Under the pieces are notes generated by a model. It searched no databases. It was not told the origin of the DNA and saw nothing but the letters and a program-made list of their open reading frames with translations. 63,578 bases of DNA from Polaromonas sp. CF318 (GTDB taxonomy: Bacteria; Pseudomonadota; Gammaproteobacteria; Burkholderiales; Burkholderiaceae_C). The stretch spans positions 1-63,578 of the forward strand of contig NZ_AKIV01000100.1 of assembly GCF_000282655.1 (NCBI RefSeq), read 5' to 3'. Position numbers and translations under genes: made by a program. The first letter of the stretch is position 1. Every line of letters begins with the position of its first letter. Positions 17,419-27,739 of the stretch are shown here, piece after piece.

Positions 17419-18105
17419 ATGTTCGAGCGGCTGAAGAAAGTCTTTGTTGCGGGTAAGGCGGATGCCGGCGATGCGGCCGCGTCCGATGAAGCTGTGTCCG
17501 AATGGGCCGGGACCCGCGGCTTTTCTTTCACCGGCATGGGGCAGGGCAAGGGGTTTGCGCTCAAGGGCAATGTGGGCGGCAATCCCTGGAAGATGGAGCG
17601 CGGCCGCCCATCGCGCGACTACATTCGCGGCGAGGAACTGCGCGCCCGCGGCGAGATCAAGGTCAATGACGACGTCACCGTCCTGGTCATGAACCGGGCC
17701 CTGAAGGATGCGCTGGAAAAAAAAGCCTACCAGGCCTATACCGACACCCTGCAGACCACCGCCGACCCCAGCATGCCGGAAGAGGTGCGCTGGCTGGCCA
17801 TGTACCCCGAAGTCGGCTGGGAAAGCCTGCCCAAGCCTTTCTGGGAACGCTACGCGGTGATGGCCGACCACCGTTCCAATGCGATGGCCTGGCTGGATCC
17901 GCAACTGGTCGAGCTGATGATGTCCTGGCCCGAGCCGGCACCCGACCCGCAGGTGCCTTTTATCCTGATGGTGCTGCGCGGCAAGGCCTATCTGCGCATG
18001 CAGTACACCCCGGCCGACATGCCCACGCTGGAGCATGCGGCCCTGGTTTTCACCACGGCTTGCGAGTCGGCGATCGCTGGCCTCTCCAACGACCTCACGC
18101 TGTAA
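17419..18105 (+). CDS. Conserved hypothetical protein
   Basis: A 228-residue soluble protein beginning MFERLKKVFVAGKADAGDAAA, with no signal peptide, membrane helix or recognised domain. It is Trp/Met-rich in the middle (WLAMYPEVGWESLPKPFWERY, from about residue 125) and ends in an Ala-rich helix with a Cys. Codon use resembles its neighbours. It is convergent with the acyl-CoA dehydrogenase. Function not recognised. Confidence 0.75.
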   Translation: MFERLKKVFVAGKADAGDAAASDEAVSEWAGTRGFSFTGMGQGKGFALKGNVGGNPWKMERGRPSRDYIRGEELRARGEIKVNDDVTVLVMNRALKDALEKKAYQAYTDTLQTTADPSMPEEVRWLAMYPEVGWESLPKPFWERYAVMADHRSNAMAWLDPQLVELMMSWPEPAPDPQVPFILMVLRGKAYLRMQYTPADMPTLEHAALVFTTACESAIAGLSNDLTL

Positions 18106-18117
18106 GAGGCATTCCCT

Positions 18118-19377
<1,260 letters not shown>

Positions 19378-19431
19378 GAAATCTCCAGAAAGGGGTGTGG
19401 GGCGGTGTTGTTGTAAAGGAGAGGGCTGTCG

Positions 19432-20523
19432 TCAGCCCTGGCTCTTGAGGGCAAAGCCCCAGGCCATTTTGGCCAGCAGCGGCGCGCCGGCGGCCGAACT
19501 CACGGCCTGGGCGCTGGAGGCGGTCCCGGCCTCGACGCGCTTGGCAATGCCCTGCAGGATGGCCGCGATGCGAAACAGGTTGTAGGCCATGTAGAAGTTC
19601 CAGTCGGCCTTGAGCGCTTCGGGCGTGGCCAGGCCGGTGCGCTCGCAGTAGCGGCGTATGTACTCGGATTCGGTGGGGATGCCCAGGCTTTCGACGTCCA
19701 GCCCGCCTATGCCGCGGAAGGCCCCGGGCGGTATGTGCCAGGCCATGCAGTGGTAGCTGAAATCGGCCAGCGGATGGCCCAGCGTGGACAGCTCCCAGTC
19801 GAGCACGGCCAGCACGCGCGGCTCGGTGGCGTGGAACAGCAGGTTGTCGAGCCGGAAGTCGCCGTGCACGATGGAAACCAGGCTTTCGTCGCGCGCGCTG
19901 GCCGGGATGTTGGCCGGCAGCCATTGCATCAGGCTGTCCATCTCGGTGATGGGCTGGGTGATGGAGGCGATGTACTGCTTGCTCCAGCGGCCTATCTGGC
20001 GCTCAAAATAGTTGCCGGGTTTGCCGTAGTCGGCCAGGCCCCGCTCGGCGAACTTCACCTTGTGCAGCGCGGCGACCACGCGGTTCATTTCGTCGTAGAT
20101 TTCGCCGCGTTGGGTTTTGTCCATGCCGGGCAGGGACTGGTCCCAGAGTACGCGGCCTTCGACGAACTCCATCACGTAGAAGGCGCGGCCTATCACGGAC
20201 TCGTCTTCGCAGAGGCAATACATCTTCGGCACCGGCACGTCGGTGCCCTGCAGGCCTTGCATGACCTTGAATTCACGCTCCACCGCATGGGCCGAAGGCA
20301 GCAGCTTCGCCACCGGTCCGGGCTTGGCGCGCATCACATAGGAGGCTGTGGGCGTGAGCAGCTTGTAAGTCGGGTTGGACTGGCCGCCCTTGAAGATTTC
20401 CGCCGTCAACGGGCCCTTGAAGCCGGGCAGGTGTCTGCCGAGGTAAGCGGTGAGCGCGTCGAGGTCAAACGCGTGCGCGCCGGATACAGCCCGGGTGCCG
20501 ACAAAGTGGTCGAAGTTGCTCAT
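19432..20523 (-). CDS. APH-fold phosphotransferase (ACAD10/11 N-terminal / LvaA-like)
   Basis: A 363-residue kinase of the aminoglycoside phosphotransferase fold. The catalytic loop is IVHGDFRLDNLLFH (about 216-229), with the metal-binding Asp in VLDWELSTLGHP (about 239-250). In ACAD11-type and LvaA-type systems such kinases phosphorylate the 4-hydroxyl of an acyl-CoA so it can be eliminated. It lies between a Crp/Fnr regulator (25 bases upstream) and the acyl-CoA dehydrogenase. An antibiotic-resistance role is unlikely given this context. Confidence 0.88.
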   Translation of the reverse strand: MSNFDHFVGTRAVSGAHAFDLDALTAYLGRHLPGFKGPLTAEIFKGGQSNPTYKLLTPTASYVMRAKPGPVAKLLPSAHAVEREFKVMQGLQGTDVPVPKMYCLCEDESVIGRAFYVMEFVEGRVLWDQSLPGMDKTQRGEIYDEMNRVVAALHKVKFAERGLADYGKPGNYFERQIGRWSKQYIASITQPITEMDSLMQWLPANIPASARDESLVSIVHGDFRLDNLLFHATEPRVLAVLDWELSTLGHPLADFSYHCMAWHIPPGAFRGIGGLDVESLGIPTESEYIRRYCERTGLATPEALKADWNFYMAYNLFRIAAILQGIAKRVEAGTASSAQAVSSAAGAPLLAKMAWGFALKSQG

Positions 20524-20548
20524 GCTGAAGGGGCTTGTCCCTGTGTGT

Positions 20549-21274
20549 CTATTTTTCGATTTCGGCTTCGGAAATGCGCATCAGGGCTTGCCGGTTGCGC
20601 ACCACCAGGCCGCCCGGCTCTATGCGTATGGCTTCCTCGCGTTCCATGGCCTTGAGTTCCTGGTTCACGCGCTGGCGCGAGGCGCCCAGCAACTGGGCCA
20701 GTTCCTCCTGCGCCAGCTGCAGGCCTATGCGCACTTCGCCGCCGTCCGCCAGGCTGGGTACGCCATAGCTGCGCACCAGGTGCAGCAGCTGCTTGGCCAG
20801 GCGCGCGCGCAGGGGCAGGGTGTTGAGGTCTTCCACCAGGCCGAAGAGCTGGCGGATGCGGCGCGCGTGCAGGCGCAGCAGGGCTTCGTAGAGCTCGACG
20901 TGCTGGCTCAAAATCTTGCGCAGGTCGGCGCGCGAGACGCACAGCAGCGTGGTCTCGCCATGGGCATAGGAGTCGTGGGTGCGCCGCTCGCCGTCGAAGA
21001 TCGCCACGTCGCCGACCCAGAGCCCGGGCTCCACATAGGTCAGGGTCACCTGTTTGCCCGAAATCGAGGTCGAGCTCACGCGAATGGCGCCCCGCGCGCA
21101 GGAGATCCATTCTTCCGGCACATCGCCGCGGGCGCTGATGAGTTCGCCGTCTTTGTAGCGTTTGACGTAGGCGCATCGGAATATGTCGTGCCTCAGGGAT
21201 GGGGACAGGGATGAAAACCAGCGGCCGTTGTTGATGGCCTCTCGTTCCTCTATCGTAAGAATGGGATCGTCCAT
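20549..21274 (-). CDS. Crp/Fnr-family transcriptional regulator
   Basis: A 241-residue regulator with a cyclic-nucleotide-binding-like domain (about residues 20-140; GELISARGDVPEEWISCARGAIRV) and a C-terminal winged helix (LAQEELAQLLGASRQRVNQELK, from about 187). The Fnr-type N-terminal Cys cluster is absent, so oxygen sensing by an iron-sulfur cluster is not expected. It is the first gene of a three-gene unit with the APH-fold kinase and acyl-CoA dehydrogenase, and probably controls them. Confidence 0.9.
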   Translation of the reverse strand: MDDPILTIEEREAINNGRWFSSLSPSLRHDIFRCAYVKRYKDGELISARGDVPEEWISCARGAIRVSSTSISGKQVTLTYVEPGLWVGDVAIFDGERRTHDSYAHGETTLLCVSRADLRKILSQHVELYEALLRLHARRIRQLFGLVEDLNTLPLRARLAKQLLHLVRSYGVPSLADGGEVRIGLQLAQEELAQLLGASRQRVNQELKAMEREEAIRIEPGGLVVRNRQALMRISEAEIEK

Positions 21275-21442
21275 GGTCTGTCTTTTGAGTGACTAACAAG
21301 ACGTCCATTGTCGCTTGAGGGACCCGTCCGGCGCCAGCGGGCTGTCGCATGGGTGTCGCCCGGCGAGTGCCGGGCAATGGCGCGGCTCTGCGAAGCTCGG
21401 CGGCTGGGCGGCCTGCGACGGGCCGGCCCGCAAAAGGCCTGC

Positions 21443-22222
21443 CTAGCGGTAGTGCGGCGTGCGCTTGTTCAGGAAGGCGTCTATGCCTTCGCCGGCATTG
21501 GCATCGTGCAGGTTGCGCACGAAGTGGTCCTGCTCGCGGGCCAACTGCTGGTTCAGCGTGTTGCCGGCCGCCTCGTTGATAAGCTCCTTGATGCTGGCCA
21601 GCGCGTTGGGCGCGCGCGCATTCAGGCTTTCGGCCAGTTCCCGGGCCTGGGCCAGGGCTTCGCCAGGGGCCGTGACCCGATTCACCAGGCCGAAGTCATG
21701 CAGCCGGCGCGCCCCTATGCGTTCGCCGTTCATCAGCAGCTCGCTGGCCAGCGCGCGCGGCAGGGCGCGCGCCAGCGCCCAGCTGCCGCCACCATCGGGC
21801 GACAGCGCGACGGTGCTGTAGGACATCACAAACACGGCGTTGTCCGCCGCCACCACAAAATCGCAGGCCAGCACCAGCGAAAAACCGGCGCCGGCGGCCG
21901 CGCCTTCCACGGCGGCGATCACCGGCTTGGGGTAGGTGCGTATCGAATCTATCCAGTTGTGCAGGCCTTCTATGCTCTGCGCCTGCACCTCGGGCGCCTC
22001 GCGGCGGTTGGCCTCCAGCCGCTGCAGATTGCCGCCCGCGCAGAAAATCGCGCCTTCGCCGGTGATGACCACGCTGCGGATGTCGGGGTTGTTCTCGGCG
22101 GCGTTCAGGGCTTCAATGCCGGCCGCGTAGATATCCGGGCCCAGGGCGTTCCTGAACTCCGGGTTGCTGATCGTCAGGATAAGGGTCTGGCCCTCACTGG
22201 TACTCTTGATTGCGCCTGCCAT
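21443..22222 (-). CDS. Enoyl-CoA hydratase/isomerase family protein
   Basis: A 259-residue crotonase. The oxyanion-hole region is FCAGGNLQRL (about 60-69), and AAVEGAAAGAGFSLVLACDFVV begins near residue 104; Ala/Gly stand where some hydratases have the catalytic Glu, so it may be an isomerase or another crotonase. It follows the 3-hydroxyacyl-CoA dehydrogenase gene on the same strand. Together they fit beta-oxidation, perhaps of adipyl-type acyl-CoAs from the box or phenylacetate pathways. Confidence 0.88.
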   Translation of the reverse strand: MAGAIKSTSEGQTLILTISNPEFRNALGPDIYAAGIEALNAAENNPDIRSVVITGEGAIFCAGGNLQRLEANRREAPEVQAQSIEGLHNWIDSIRTYPKPVIAAVEGAAAGAGFSLVLACDFVVAADNAVFVMSYSTVALSPDGGGSWALARALPRALASELLMNGERIGARRLHDFGLVNRVTAPGEALAQARELAESLNARAPNALASIKELINEAAGNTLNQQLAREQDHFVRNLHDANAGEGIDAFLNKRTPHYR

Positions 22223-22272
22223 GTCAGTTGTTCCAATGCGAAAGAAGGGGTGGCCAGAGAGCGGATTCCCAC

Positions 22273-22397
22273 GCCAGTGGGGGCCGCGGAACTGGCTTCG
22301 CCAGGCCGCAGGCGCCGCCCCCTCGAGGGGGGAAGGTGCTACACGAAGTGAGCATCCGACGGGGGTGATTCATCTTCGACGGGGGTGTTTCATTCTT
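22273..22397. repeat. Intergenic G/C-run palindromic repeat, copy B, with a short tandem duplication
   Basis: This copy has a CCCCC-TCGA-GGGGGG palindrome (about 22318-22332) and the ACACGAAGTG core (22341-22350) also found at 1523-1532. Two near-identical 20/21-base units beginning CGACGGGGGTG (22357 and 22377) follow. The second unit runs into the last codons of the 3-hydroxyacyl-CoA dehydrogenase gene. Confidence 0.6.
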
Positions 22398-23910
22398 CCT
22401 GGTGCATGAGGCTCAGGCCAATAGCGCCGCGGCGGCGCAGCCAGGGAGAGGGGCGGTAGCGCTGGTCGCCGTAAACAGTCTGCATGTTGAACAGCACCTC
22501 CAGCACATTGGTGGGGCCGTAGCGGTCGCCCATGGCCAGCGGGCCCAGAGGATAACCGAGCCCGAGGGTCACGGCGGTTTCCAGGTCCTTCGGGCTGCAG
22601 ATGCCTTGCTGGCAGATGTCGCTGGCGATGTTGACGATGGTGGCCACCACGCGCTGGGTGACGAAGCCGCCGCTGTCACGGATCACGCTGACCGCCTTGC
22701 CGTCGCGGGCGAAGAGGGCGTGTGCGGCGTCGCGCATGTCGCTGCGCGTGGCCGGGTTGGTGGCCAGCACGCGCCGCTTGGTGGCCGCGTCGTCGATCAG
22801 CATGTCGATGCCGACGGTGCGGGCCGGGTCCAGGCGCTCGACCACGGCGACCGTGGTGATGTCAAAACCCAGCGGGGCGACCAGTGTCAGGGCCTGCGGC
22901 GAGGCGGAGGCGCCGGTCTCGATTTTGGCGCCCAGGTTCTTGAGCAGCTGCAGCAGTTCAGCGCGGCGCGAGGCGCGGGGCGAGACCCAGACCGGCGGGA
23001 GTTCGGCGACCTGGGGAACGGCGGGTTCGGCGGGTACCTGCATGGCGCCGTCCGCGTAGCGGTAAAAGCCTTCACCGGTCTTGCGGCCCAACATGCCGCC
23101 GGCCAGGCGCTGCGCGGTGATGACGCTGGGGCGGTAGCGTGCCTCTTCGTAGTACTGGTGGTAAATCGACTCCATCACCGGATGGGAGACGTCGAGCGCG
23201 GTCAGGTCCATGAGCTCAAAGGGGCCCAGCTTGAAGCCGGCCTGGTCGCGCAGGATGCGGTCTACGGTGGCGAAATCGGCGACGCCTTCGCTGACGATGC
23301 GCAGCGCCTCGGTGCCGTAGCCCCGGCCCGCGTGGTTGACGATGAAGCCGGGCGTGTCCTGCGCCTGCACGGGGGTGTGGCCCATTTGCCGGGCGTATTG
23401 GCTCAGGCCCTCGCATACGCCGGGGCTGGTTTTCAGGCCCGCGATCACCTCGACCACTTTCATCAGCGGAACCGGGTTGAAGAAGTGAAAACCGGCCAGG
23501 CGTTCGGGGTGCTTGAGCGCCGCCGCGATGGCGGTCACGGACAGCGAAGAGGTGTTGCTGGCCAGCACCGTCTGCGCGGGCACCAGGGCCTCCAGCTCGG
23601 CGAACAGCGCGCGCTTGACGTCCAGGCGCTCGACGATGGCCTCGATGACGAGGTCGCAGCCTGAGAGATCGGCCAGGGTGCCGGCGAGCAGCAGGCGGTC
23701 TTTGTGCGCGGCGGCCGCCTGGGCTTCGAGGCGGCCTTTTTCAACCAGCTTGTCCCATTGGGCGCAGATGGCTTCGCGCGCTTTTTCGGCGGCACCCGCC
23801 TGCGCATCCATCAGCCTGACGGTGCTGCCGGCCTGCGCGGCGATCTGGGCAATGCCGCGTCCCATCGCGCCGGTGCCAACTATTCCCACATTTGCAAAAT
23901 TTACTTTCAT
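22390..23910 (-). CDS. 3-Hydroxyacyl-CoA dehydrogenase (PaaH-like, double C-terminal domain)
   Basis: A 506-residue enzyme. The NAD-binding motif is VGIVGTGAMGRGIAQIAA (8-25), followed by ASNTSSLSV and FHFFNPVPLMKVVEV; a second C-terminal domain copy begins near residue 400. The size and tandem C-terminal domains match PaaH/PaaC, which oxidises 3-hydroxyadipyl-CoA. The open frame extends far upstream (to 24957), but that part is antisense to the FimV-like gene; the ATG at 23910 directly precedes the Rossmann motif. It lies upstream of the enoyl-CoA hydratase. Confidence 0.92.
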   Translation of the reverse strand: MKVNFANVGIVGTGAMGRGIAQIAAQAGSTVRLMDAQAGAAEKAREAICAQWDKLVEKGRLEAQAAAAHKDRLLLAGTLADLSGCDLVIEAIVERLDVKRALFAELEALVPAQTVLASNTSSLSVTAIAAALKHPERLAGFHFFNPVPLMKVVEVIAGLKTSPGVCEGLSQYARQMGHTPVQAQDTPGFIVNHAGRGYGTEALRIVSEGVADFATVDRILRDQAGFKLGPFELMDLTALDVSHPVMESIYHQYYEEARYRPSVITAQRLAGGMLGRKTGEGFYRYADGAMQVPAEPAVPQVAELPPVWVSPRASRRAELLQLLKNLGAKIETGASASPQALTLVAPLGFDITTVAVVERLDPARTVGIDMLIDDAATKRRVLATNPATRSDMRDAAHALFARDGKAVSVIRDSGGFVTQRVVATIVNIASDICQQGICSPKDLETAVTLGLGYPLGPLAMGDRYGPTNVLEVLFNMQTVYGDQRYRPSPWLRRRGAIGLSLMHQEE

Positions 23911-23967
23911 GGCCGAATTATGGCTGAGCGTCTTCAGCGAAGGCGCGTGGCAAAATTCGCTCACCCC

Positions 23968-26028
23968 ATGAAATCCGCCGAGAAGTTTCTGAAATGCCTG
24001 CTTGGCGCTTTGCTGGTGGTGCTTGCCGCCAATGCGCTGGCCGCATCCCTGGGCCGCGTGCGCGGTGCGGCCATCGTGGGCGGCCCGCTCGACGTCACGC
24101 TGAGCGCGCAGTTGGGCGACGCTGAAAACCCATCCTCCGTCTGCCTCTCCGCCGAGGTGTTTTTCGGCGACAGCCAGATTTCCCCCGACAAGGTGCGCAC
24201 TTCGATCTCGCCGGGCGCCGCTGCCGGTGAAGTCCTGGTCCGCATCCGCACGACGGTCGTGCTGGATGAGCCGGTCGTGACGCTGTATGCGCGCGAGGGC
24301 TGCCTGCAAAAGAATTCCCGCAAATACGTGTTGCTGGCCGAGATGCTGGGCGACAACAGCGTCCCGGCGCCCTCGACCCTTGCGCAAGCGCCGGCTGTTG
24401 CGGCGGCGGGCACGGCAGCGCCATCCCGAGCGGGCATATCGAAGGCCAAGCCGCAAACCCGGGCCGGCACCGCGATGGCTTCTTCTTTGGACATGCCGCC
24501 GGTCCGCACGGCTGGCAAACAGACACCAAAACACACACCAACCCCAGCGGCGGTGCGCAAACCGGGGCCACGCCTGCAACTGGCCCCCATCGACCTGGCC
24601 GCCGAACGCGACCCCGTGCTTCGCGCGTCGCCGGAGCTGCTGACGCTGCCTTCCGCTGATGCCCAGCAACGGGCTTCCGCGGCCGCGCTGTGGCAGGCGC
24701 TTAACGCCCAACCGCAAGACATGGTACGTGACAGCCAGCGGCTCAAGTCCCTGGAGTCCGACGTGGCCGCGATGCTGGCGCAAAGCCGCAAAACGGAACA
24801 GGCCGTGACGGACCTGCGCGGCCAGCTGGAGCAGGCGCGCCAGGAGCGCTACAGCAACTGGCTGGTGTATGCCCTGGGCGCACTTGTGCTGCTCGCGCTG
24901 CTGGCAGCCGCTTTTTTCTGGAGGCGCGATCGCCAGCAGGCGCTGCGCCTGAGCCACTGGTGGGACAAAGAAGCCGGCCAGGGTAAACCCAGTGGGTTTG
25001 CGGATGAGGCGGGGTCGGCCTCCCGGTCCGCCGGCCTAGCGCCGGCGCCGGCGCCGGCGCCGGCGGTCGACCTGGACCTGGACGCGCTTCAATTTGAAAG
25101 CACGCGCAAGCTGCCCGCATCCAGGCCGGTTGCGCCTGTGGATCGCCCCGAATTCCTGCCCAGCCTGGGCGGCTTGAGCGGCATGCCCCGCATCGTCAAT
25201 GCCGAAGAGTTGTTTGATGTCCAGCAGCAGGCGGATTTTTTCGTCTCGCTGGGCCATCCCGACAAGGCGGTGGATGTCCTGCGCTTGCACATCATGGACA
25301 ACGTGGAGACCAGCGCGCTGGTCTATCTGGACCTGTTCGACCTCTACCACAGCCTGGGTCGCAAGGACGACTACGACGCGCTGCGCAAGGAGTTCCACCG
25401 CATGTTCAATGCCCAGGTGCCCGCCTTCGACGACTATGCGATGGACACGCACGGCCTGGAGTTTTATGTGGCGGCCCTCACGCGCATCGAGTCGCTGTGG
25501 CCCACGCCCAAGGTGCTGGATGTGCTGGAAGAATCGATTTTTCGCAAACCCGACTCGCGCAGCGAGGTTTTCAGCCTCGCGGCCTACCGCGAGCTGCTGC
25601 TGCTTCACTCCATCGCCAAGAAGATCGTTACCCGGCCCGTGGAGCCCGGGGAGGGCGCCGGCGTGCCGGTACCTGGGATGCCCAGCCTGACTGCCGCCCT
25701 GCCGCAGGCGAGCAGCTTTGGCCCGACCAACATCCTGCCCCTGTCCGCCCGCTTGCAGGAAACGCCGCCGCCGCTTCCCGTTGCACTTCCGGTCGCCGGG
25801 GCTGGCGCTTTTTCCACGGAAATTGTGCCCAGCCTGGACCTGACGCGGCCGCCTGTTTCACCGAGGCTTGGGCTGGACATTGACTTGAGCCAGGAGGAAG
25901 CCGGCGACGCCCTTGCGCCGCTGCCTGCGATCGCCATGATGGACATAGCGCCCGAAGCCGGTGATTTCAGCAACCTCATCGAGTTCGACCTCGATGCGCC
26001 GGTCTCCAGGCCTGCCCCGAAAGCCTAG
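23968..26028 (+). CDS. FimV/HubP-like exported membrane protein
   Basis: A 686-residue protein. Residues 1-26 form a signal peptide (CLLGALLVVLAANALA), followed by a FimV-like N-terminal beta domain (LGRVRGAAIVGGPLDVTLSA). A Pro/Ala-rich linker and a coiled-coil segment follow (about 255-300), then one membrane helix (NWLVYALGALVLLALLAAAF, about 300-322). A cytosolic tail carries a TPR-like part (SLGHPDKAVDVLRLHIMDN, about 427-445). FimV/HubP proteins organise polar type IV pili and secretion. The start at 23968 is the only one giving a signal peptide. No peptidoglycan-binding LysM is evident. Confidence 0.72.
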   Translation: MKSAEKFLKCLLGALLVVLAANALAASLGRVRGAAIVGGPLDVTLSAQLGDAENPSSVCLSAEVFFGDSQISPDKVRTSISPGAAAGEVLVRIRTTVVLDEPVVTLYAREGCLQKNSRKYVLLAEMLGDNSVPAPSTLAQAPAVAAAGTAAPSRAGISKAKPQTRAGTAMASSLDMPPVRTAGKQTPKHTPTPAAVRKPGPRLQLAPIDLAAERDPVLRASPELLTLPSADAQQRASAAALWQALNAQPQDMVRDSQRLKSLESDVAAMLAQSRKTEQAVTDLRGQLEQARQERYSNWLVYALGALVLLALLAAAFFWRRDRQQALRLSHWWDKEAGQGKPSGFADEAGSASRSAGLAPAPAPAPAVDLDLDALQFESTRKLPASRPVAPVDRPEFLPSLGGLSGMPRIVNAEELFDVQQQADFFVSLGHPDKAVDVLRLHIMDNVETSALVYLDLFDLYHSLGRKDDYDALRKEFHRMFNAQVPAFDDYAMDTHGLEFYVAALTRIESLWPTPKVLDVLEESIFRKPDSRSEVFSLAAYRELLLLHSIAKKIVTRPVEPGEGAGVPVPGMPSLTAALPQASSFGPTNILPLSARLQETPPPLPVALPVAGAGAFSTEIVPSLDLTRPPVSPRLGLDIDLSQEEAGDALAPLPAIAMMDIAPEAGDFSNLIEFDLDAPVSRPAPKA
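25039..25066 (+). repeat. In-frame hexanucleotide repeat (GCGCCG x4)
   Basis: Four perfect GCGCCG units plus a partial one lie inside the FimV-like gene and encode an Ala-Pro stretch. Slippage would change the linker length without breaking the frame. Confidence 0.85.
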
Positions 26029-26061
26029 TTTCGGCCCTGCTTCAGGAGGGAATACATCGCC

Positions 26062-27069
26062 TCAGCGCCGCACTTGCAGCGCGCCGGGATTCACGATGTT
26101 GGTGGGTGTGCCCTTGATGAAGTTGACGACGTTGTCGAAAGCCGCACCGAAGTACAGCTCGTAGCTGTCTTGCTCCACATAGCCGATGTGCGGGGTGCAG
26201 ATGCAGTTTTCGAGGCGTAGCAGGGCGTGGCCCTGCAGGATGGGCTCGGACTCAAACACGTCGATGGCCGCCAGGCCGGGGCGGCCGCGGTTAAGCGAGG
26301 CAATCAGCGCTTCGGGCTCTATCAGTTCGGCGCGCGAGGTGTTGACCAGCAAGGAAGTGGTCTTCATGCGCGACAGGTCTTCCAGCGTGACGATGCCACG
26401 GGTTTCGTCGTGCAGGCGCAGATGCAGGCTCAGCACATCGCTTTGCTCAAAAAACTCGGCTTTGCTGCCGGCGACTTCGTAGCCGTCGGCCTGGGCCCGT
26501 TCGCGCGAGGCCTCGCGGCCCCAGATGATGACCCGCATGCCGAAAGCCCGGCCGTAGCCGGCGACGATTTGCCCGATCTTTCCGTAGCTCCACACGCCCA
26601 GGGTCTTGCCCTTGAGGACGGAGCCTATGCCGAAATTCGGCGGCATGGAGGCCGACTTGAGGCCGGCCTGCTGCCAGGCGCCGTGCTTGAGGTGGGCCAC
26701 GTAATGCGGGATGCGGCGCATGGCCGCCATGACCAGGGCCCAGGTCAGTTCGGCCGGTGCGGTGGGCGAACCGGTGCCTTCGGCCACCGCGATGCCGCGC
26801 TCGGTGCAGGCCGCGACGTCGATGTGGCCTCCGACGCGGCCGGTCTGCACGATCAGCTTGAGTTTGGGCAGTTTTTCAATGACCTGCCGGCTGAGCTGCG
26901 TCCGCTCCCGGATGAGGACGATGACGTCGGCATCCTTGAGGCGGACGGACAGCTGGCCTATGCCTTTGACGGTGTTGGTGTAGACCTTGGCGGGGTAGGC
27001 CTCCAATTTGGCAGCGCAGTTCAGTTTTCGCACTGCGTCCTGGTAGTCGTCGAGGATCACAATATTCAT
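26062..27069 (-). CDS. D-2-hydroxyacid dehydrogenase family protein
   Basis: A 335-residue NAD-dependent dehydrogenase. The dinucleotide-binding segment is LGVWSYGKIGQIVAGYGRAFG (about 153-173), and the catalytic Arg lies in NTSRAELIEP (about 236-245). Further on is an ENCICTPHIGYVEQDS segment whose His (about 291) is the acid/base residue. The unusual SYGKIG replaces the common GxGxxG. The substrate is unknown. It is convergent with the FimV-like gene. Confidence 0.9.
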   Translation of the reverse strand: MNIVILDDYQDAVRKLNCAAKLEAYPAKVYTNTVKGIGQLSVRLKDADVIVLIRERTQLSRQVIEKLPKLKLIVQTGRVGGHIDVAACTERGIAVAEGTGSPTAPAELTWALVMAAMRRIPHYVAHLKHGAWQQAGLKSASMPPNFGIGSVLKGKTLGVWSYGKIGQIVAGYGRAFGMRVIIWGREASRERAQADGYEVAGSKAEFFEQSDVLSLHLRLHDETRGIVTLEDLSRMKTTSLLVNTSRAELIEPEALIASLNRGRPGLAAIDVFESEPILQGHALLRLENCICTPHIGYVEQDSYELYFGAAFDNVVNFIKGTPTNIVNPGALQVRR

Positions 27070-27236
27070 GCCGATATTGTGCCTGCAAGATTTTTCTTGC
27101 TTGCCGGAAAGGCTACCCGAACGCGCTCATTTTGTATCGCCAGGAAACCTGTTGCGGTATTTCAGCCTTGCGGCGGCGCGCTACGCGGTCTCATGGGCCT
27201 TTGCTGCAGGGGGCGAAGGCGGGCCCCGGGCTTGTT

Positions 27237-27605
27237 TTACTGCAGCGCAGCCTCGCGCTGGGCCATGCGATCAAGCTCCGCGCAGACGTCGGCCATACGG
27301 CCCGAGATGACCATACGGCCGGCGCAGGCCGGGCCGACATTGGCGTCAAATTCGCGCACGATGCGCAGGCGGCTGGGCGTGGGACGTTTGGGCATGGCCT
27401 TGCCGGCTGGGTTGGTTTCGCGCAGGGCCGTGGCGGCGCCCGAAGAAAAAGGCAATGTCAGTTGGCCGCCTGCGCGCTGGGCACGCGCAGGCGCGCCATA
27501 CCGGCCGGACCTGCTTTGCGCGGGCACAAACCAGGCTGCCAGCGCCTGCGCGGGGGCCAGCAGAATGGACAGAAGGGGTGAATGTGAAAAACTGACGATT
27601 CCCAT
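27237..27605 (-). CDS. Small conserved hypothetical protein downstream of lexA
   Basis: A 122-residue protein. The first 30 residues are hydrophobic (a signal-anchor is possible). The middle is basic, and the C-terminal part (about 85-122) contains FDANVGPACAGRMVISGRM and an Ala/Glu helix with two Cys. An AGGAG ribosome site lies seven bases before the ATG, which supports a real gene. It lies 134 bases after lexA on the same strand. Function not recognised. Confidence 0.6.
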   Translation of the reverse strand: MGIVSFSHSPLLSILLAPAQALAAWFVPAQSRSGRYGAPARAQRAGGQLTLPFSSGAATALRETNPAGKAMPKRPTPSRLRIVREFDANVGPACAGRMVISGRMADVCAELDRMAQREAALQ

Positions 27606-27739
27606 GATGAACTCCTGTATGAGAGAGGTTTACACAGGCAGGATTTCGGACCGGCGACAGGCCGGCAGGGCCGCCGCACCAGGGTGTTGGCCACAACAGC
27701 CAAACGCCCGCCACCTGGTGCGTGGCCGGGTGGGGTGGC

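Noticed and set aside
19432..20523. Aminoglycoside-resistance gene
   Set aside because: The APH fold is shared with acyl-CoA-linked kinases, and the neighbouring acyl-CoA dehydrogenase and regulator point to catabolism.
27605..27640. Possible LexA box (CTGT...ACAG) before the small gene after lexA
   Set aside because: The half-sites are 15 bases apart, not the 8 required, so it is not an SOS box.
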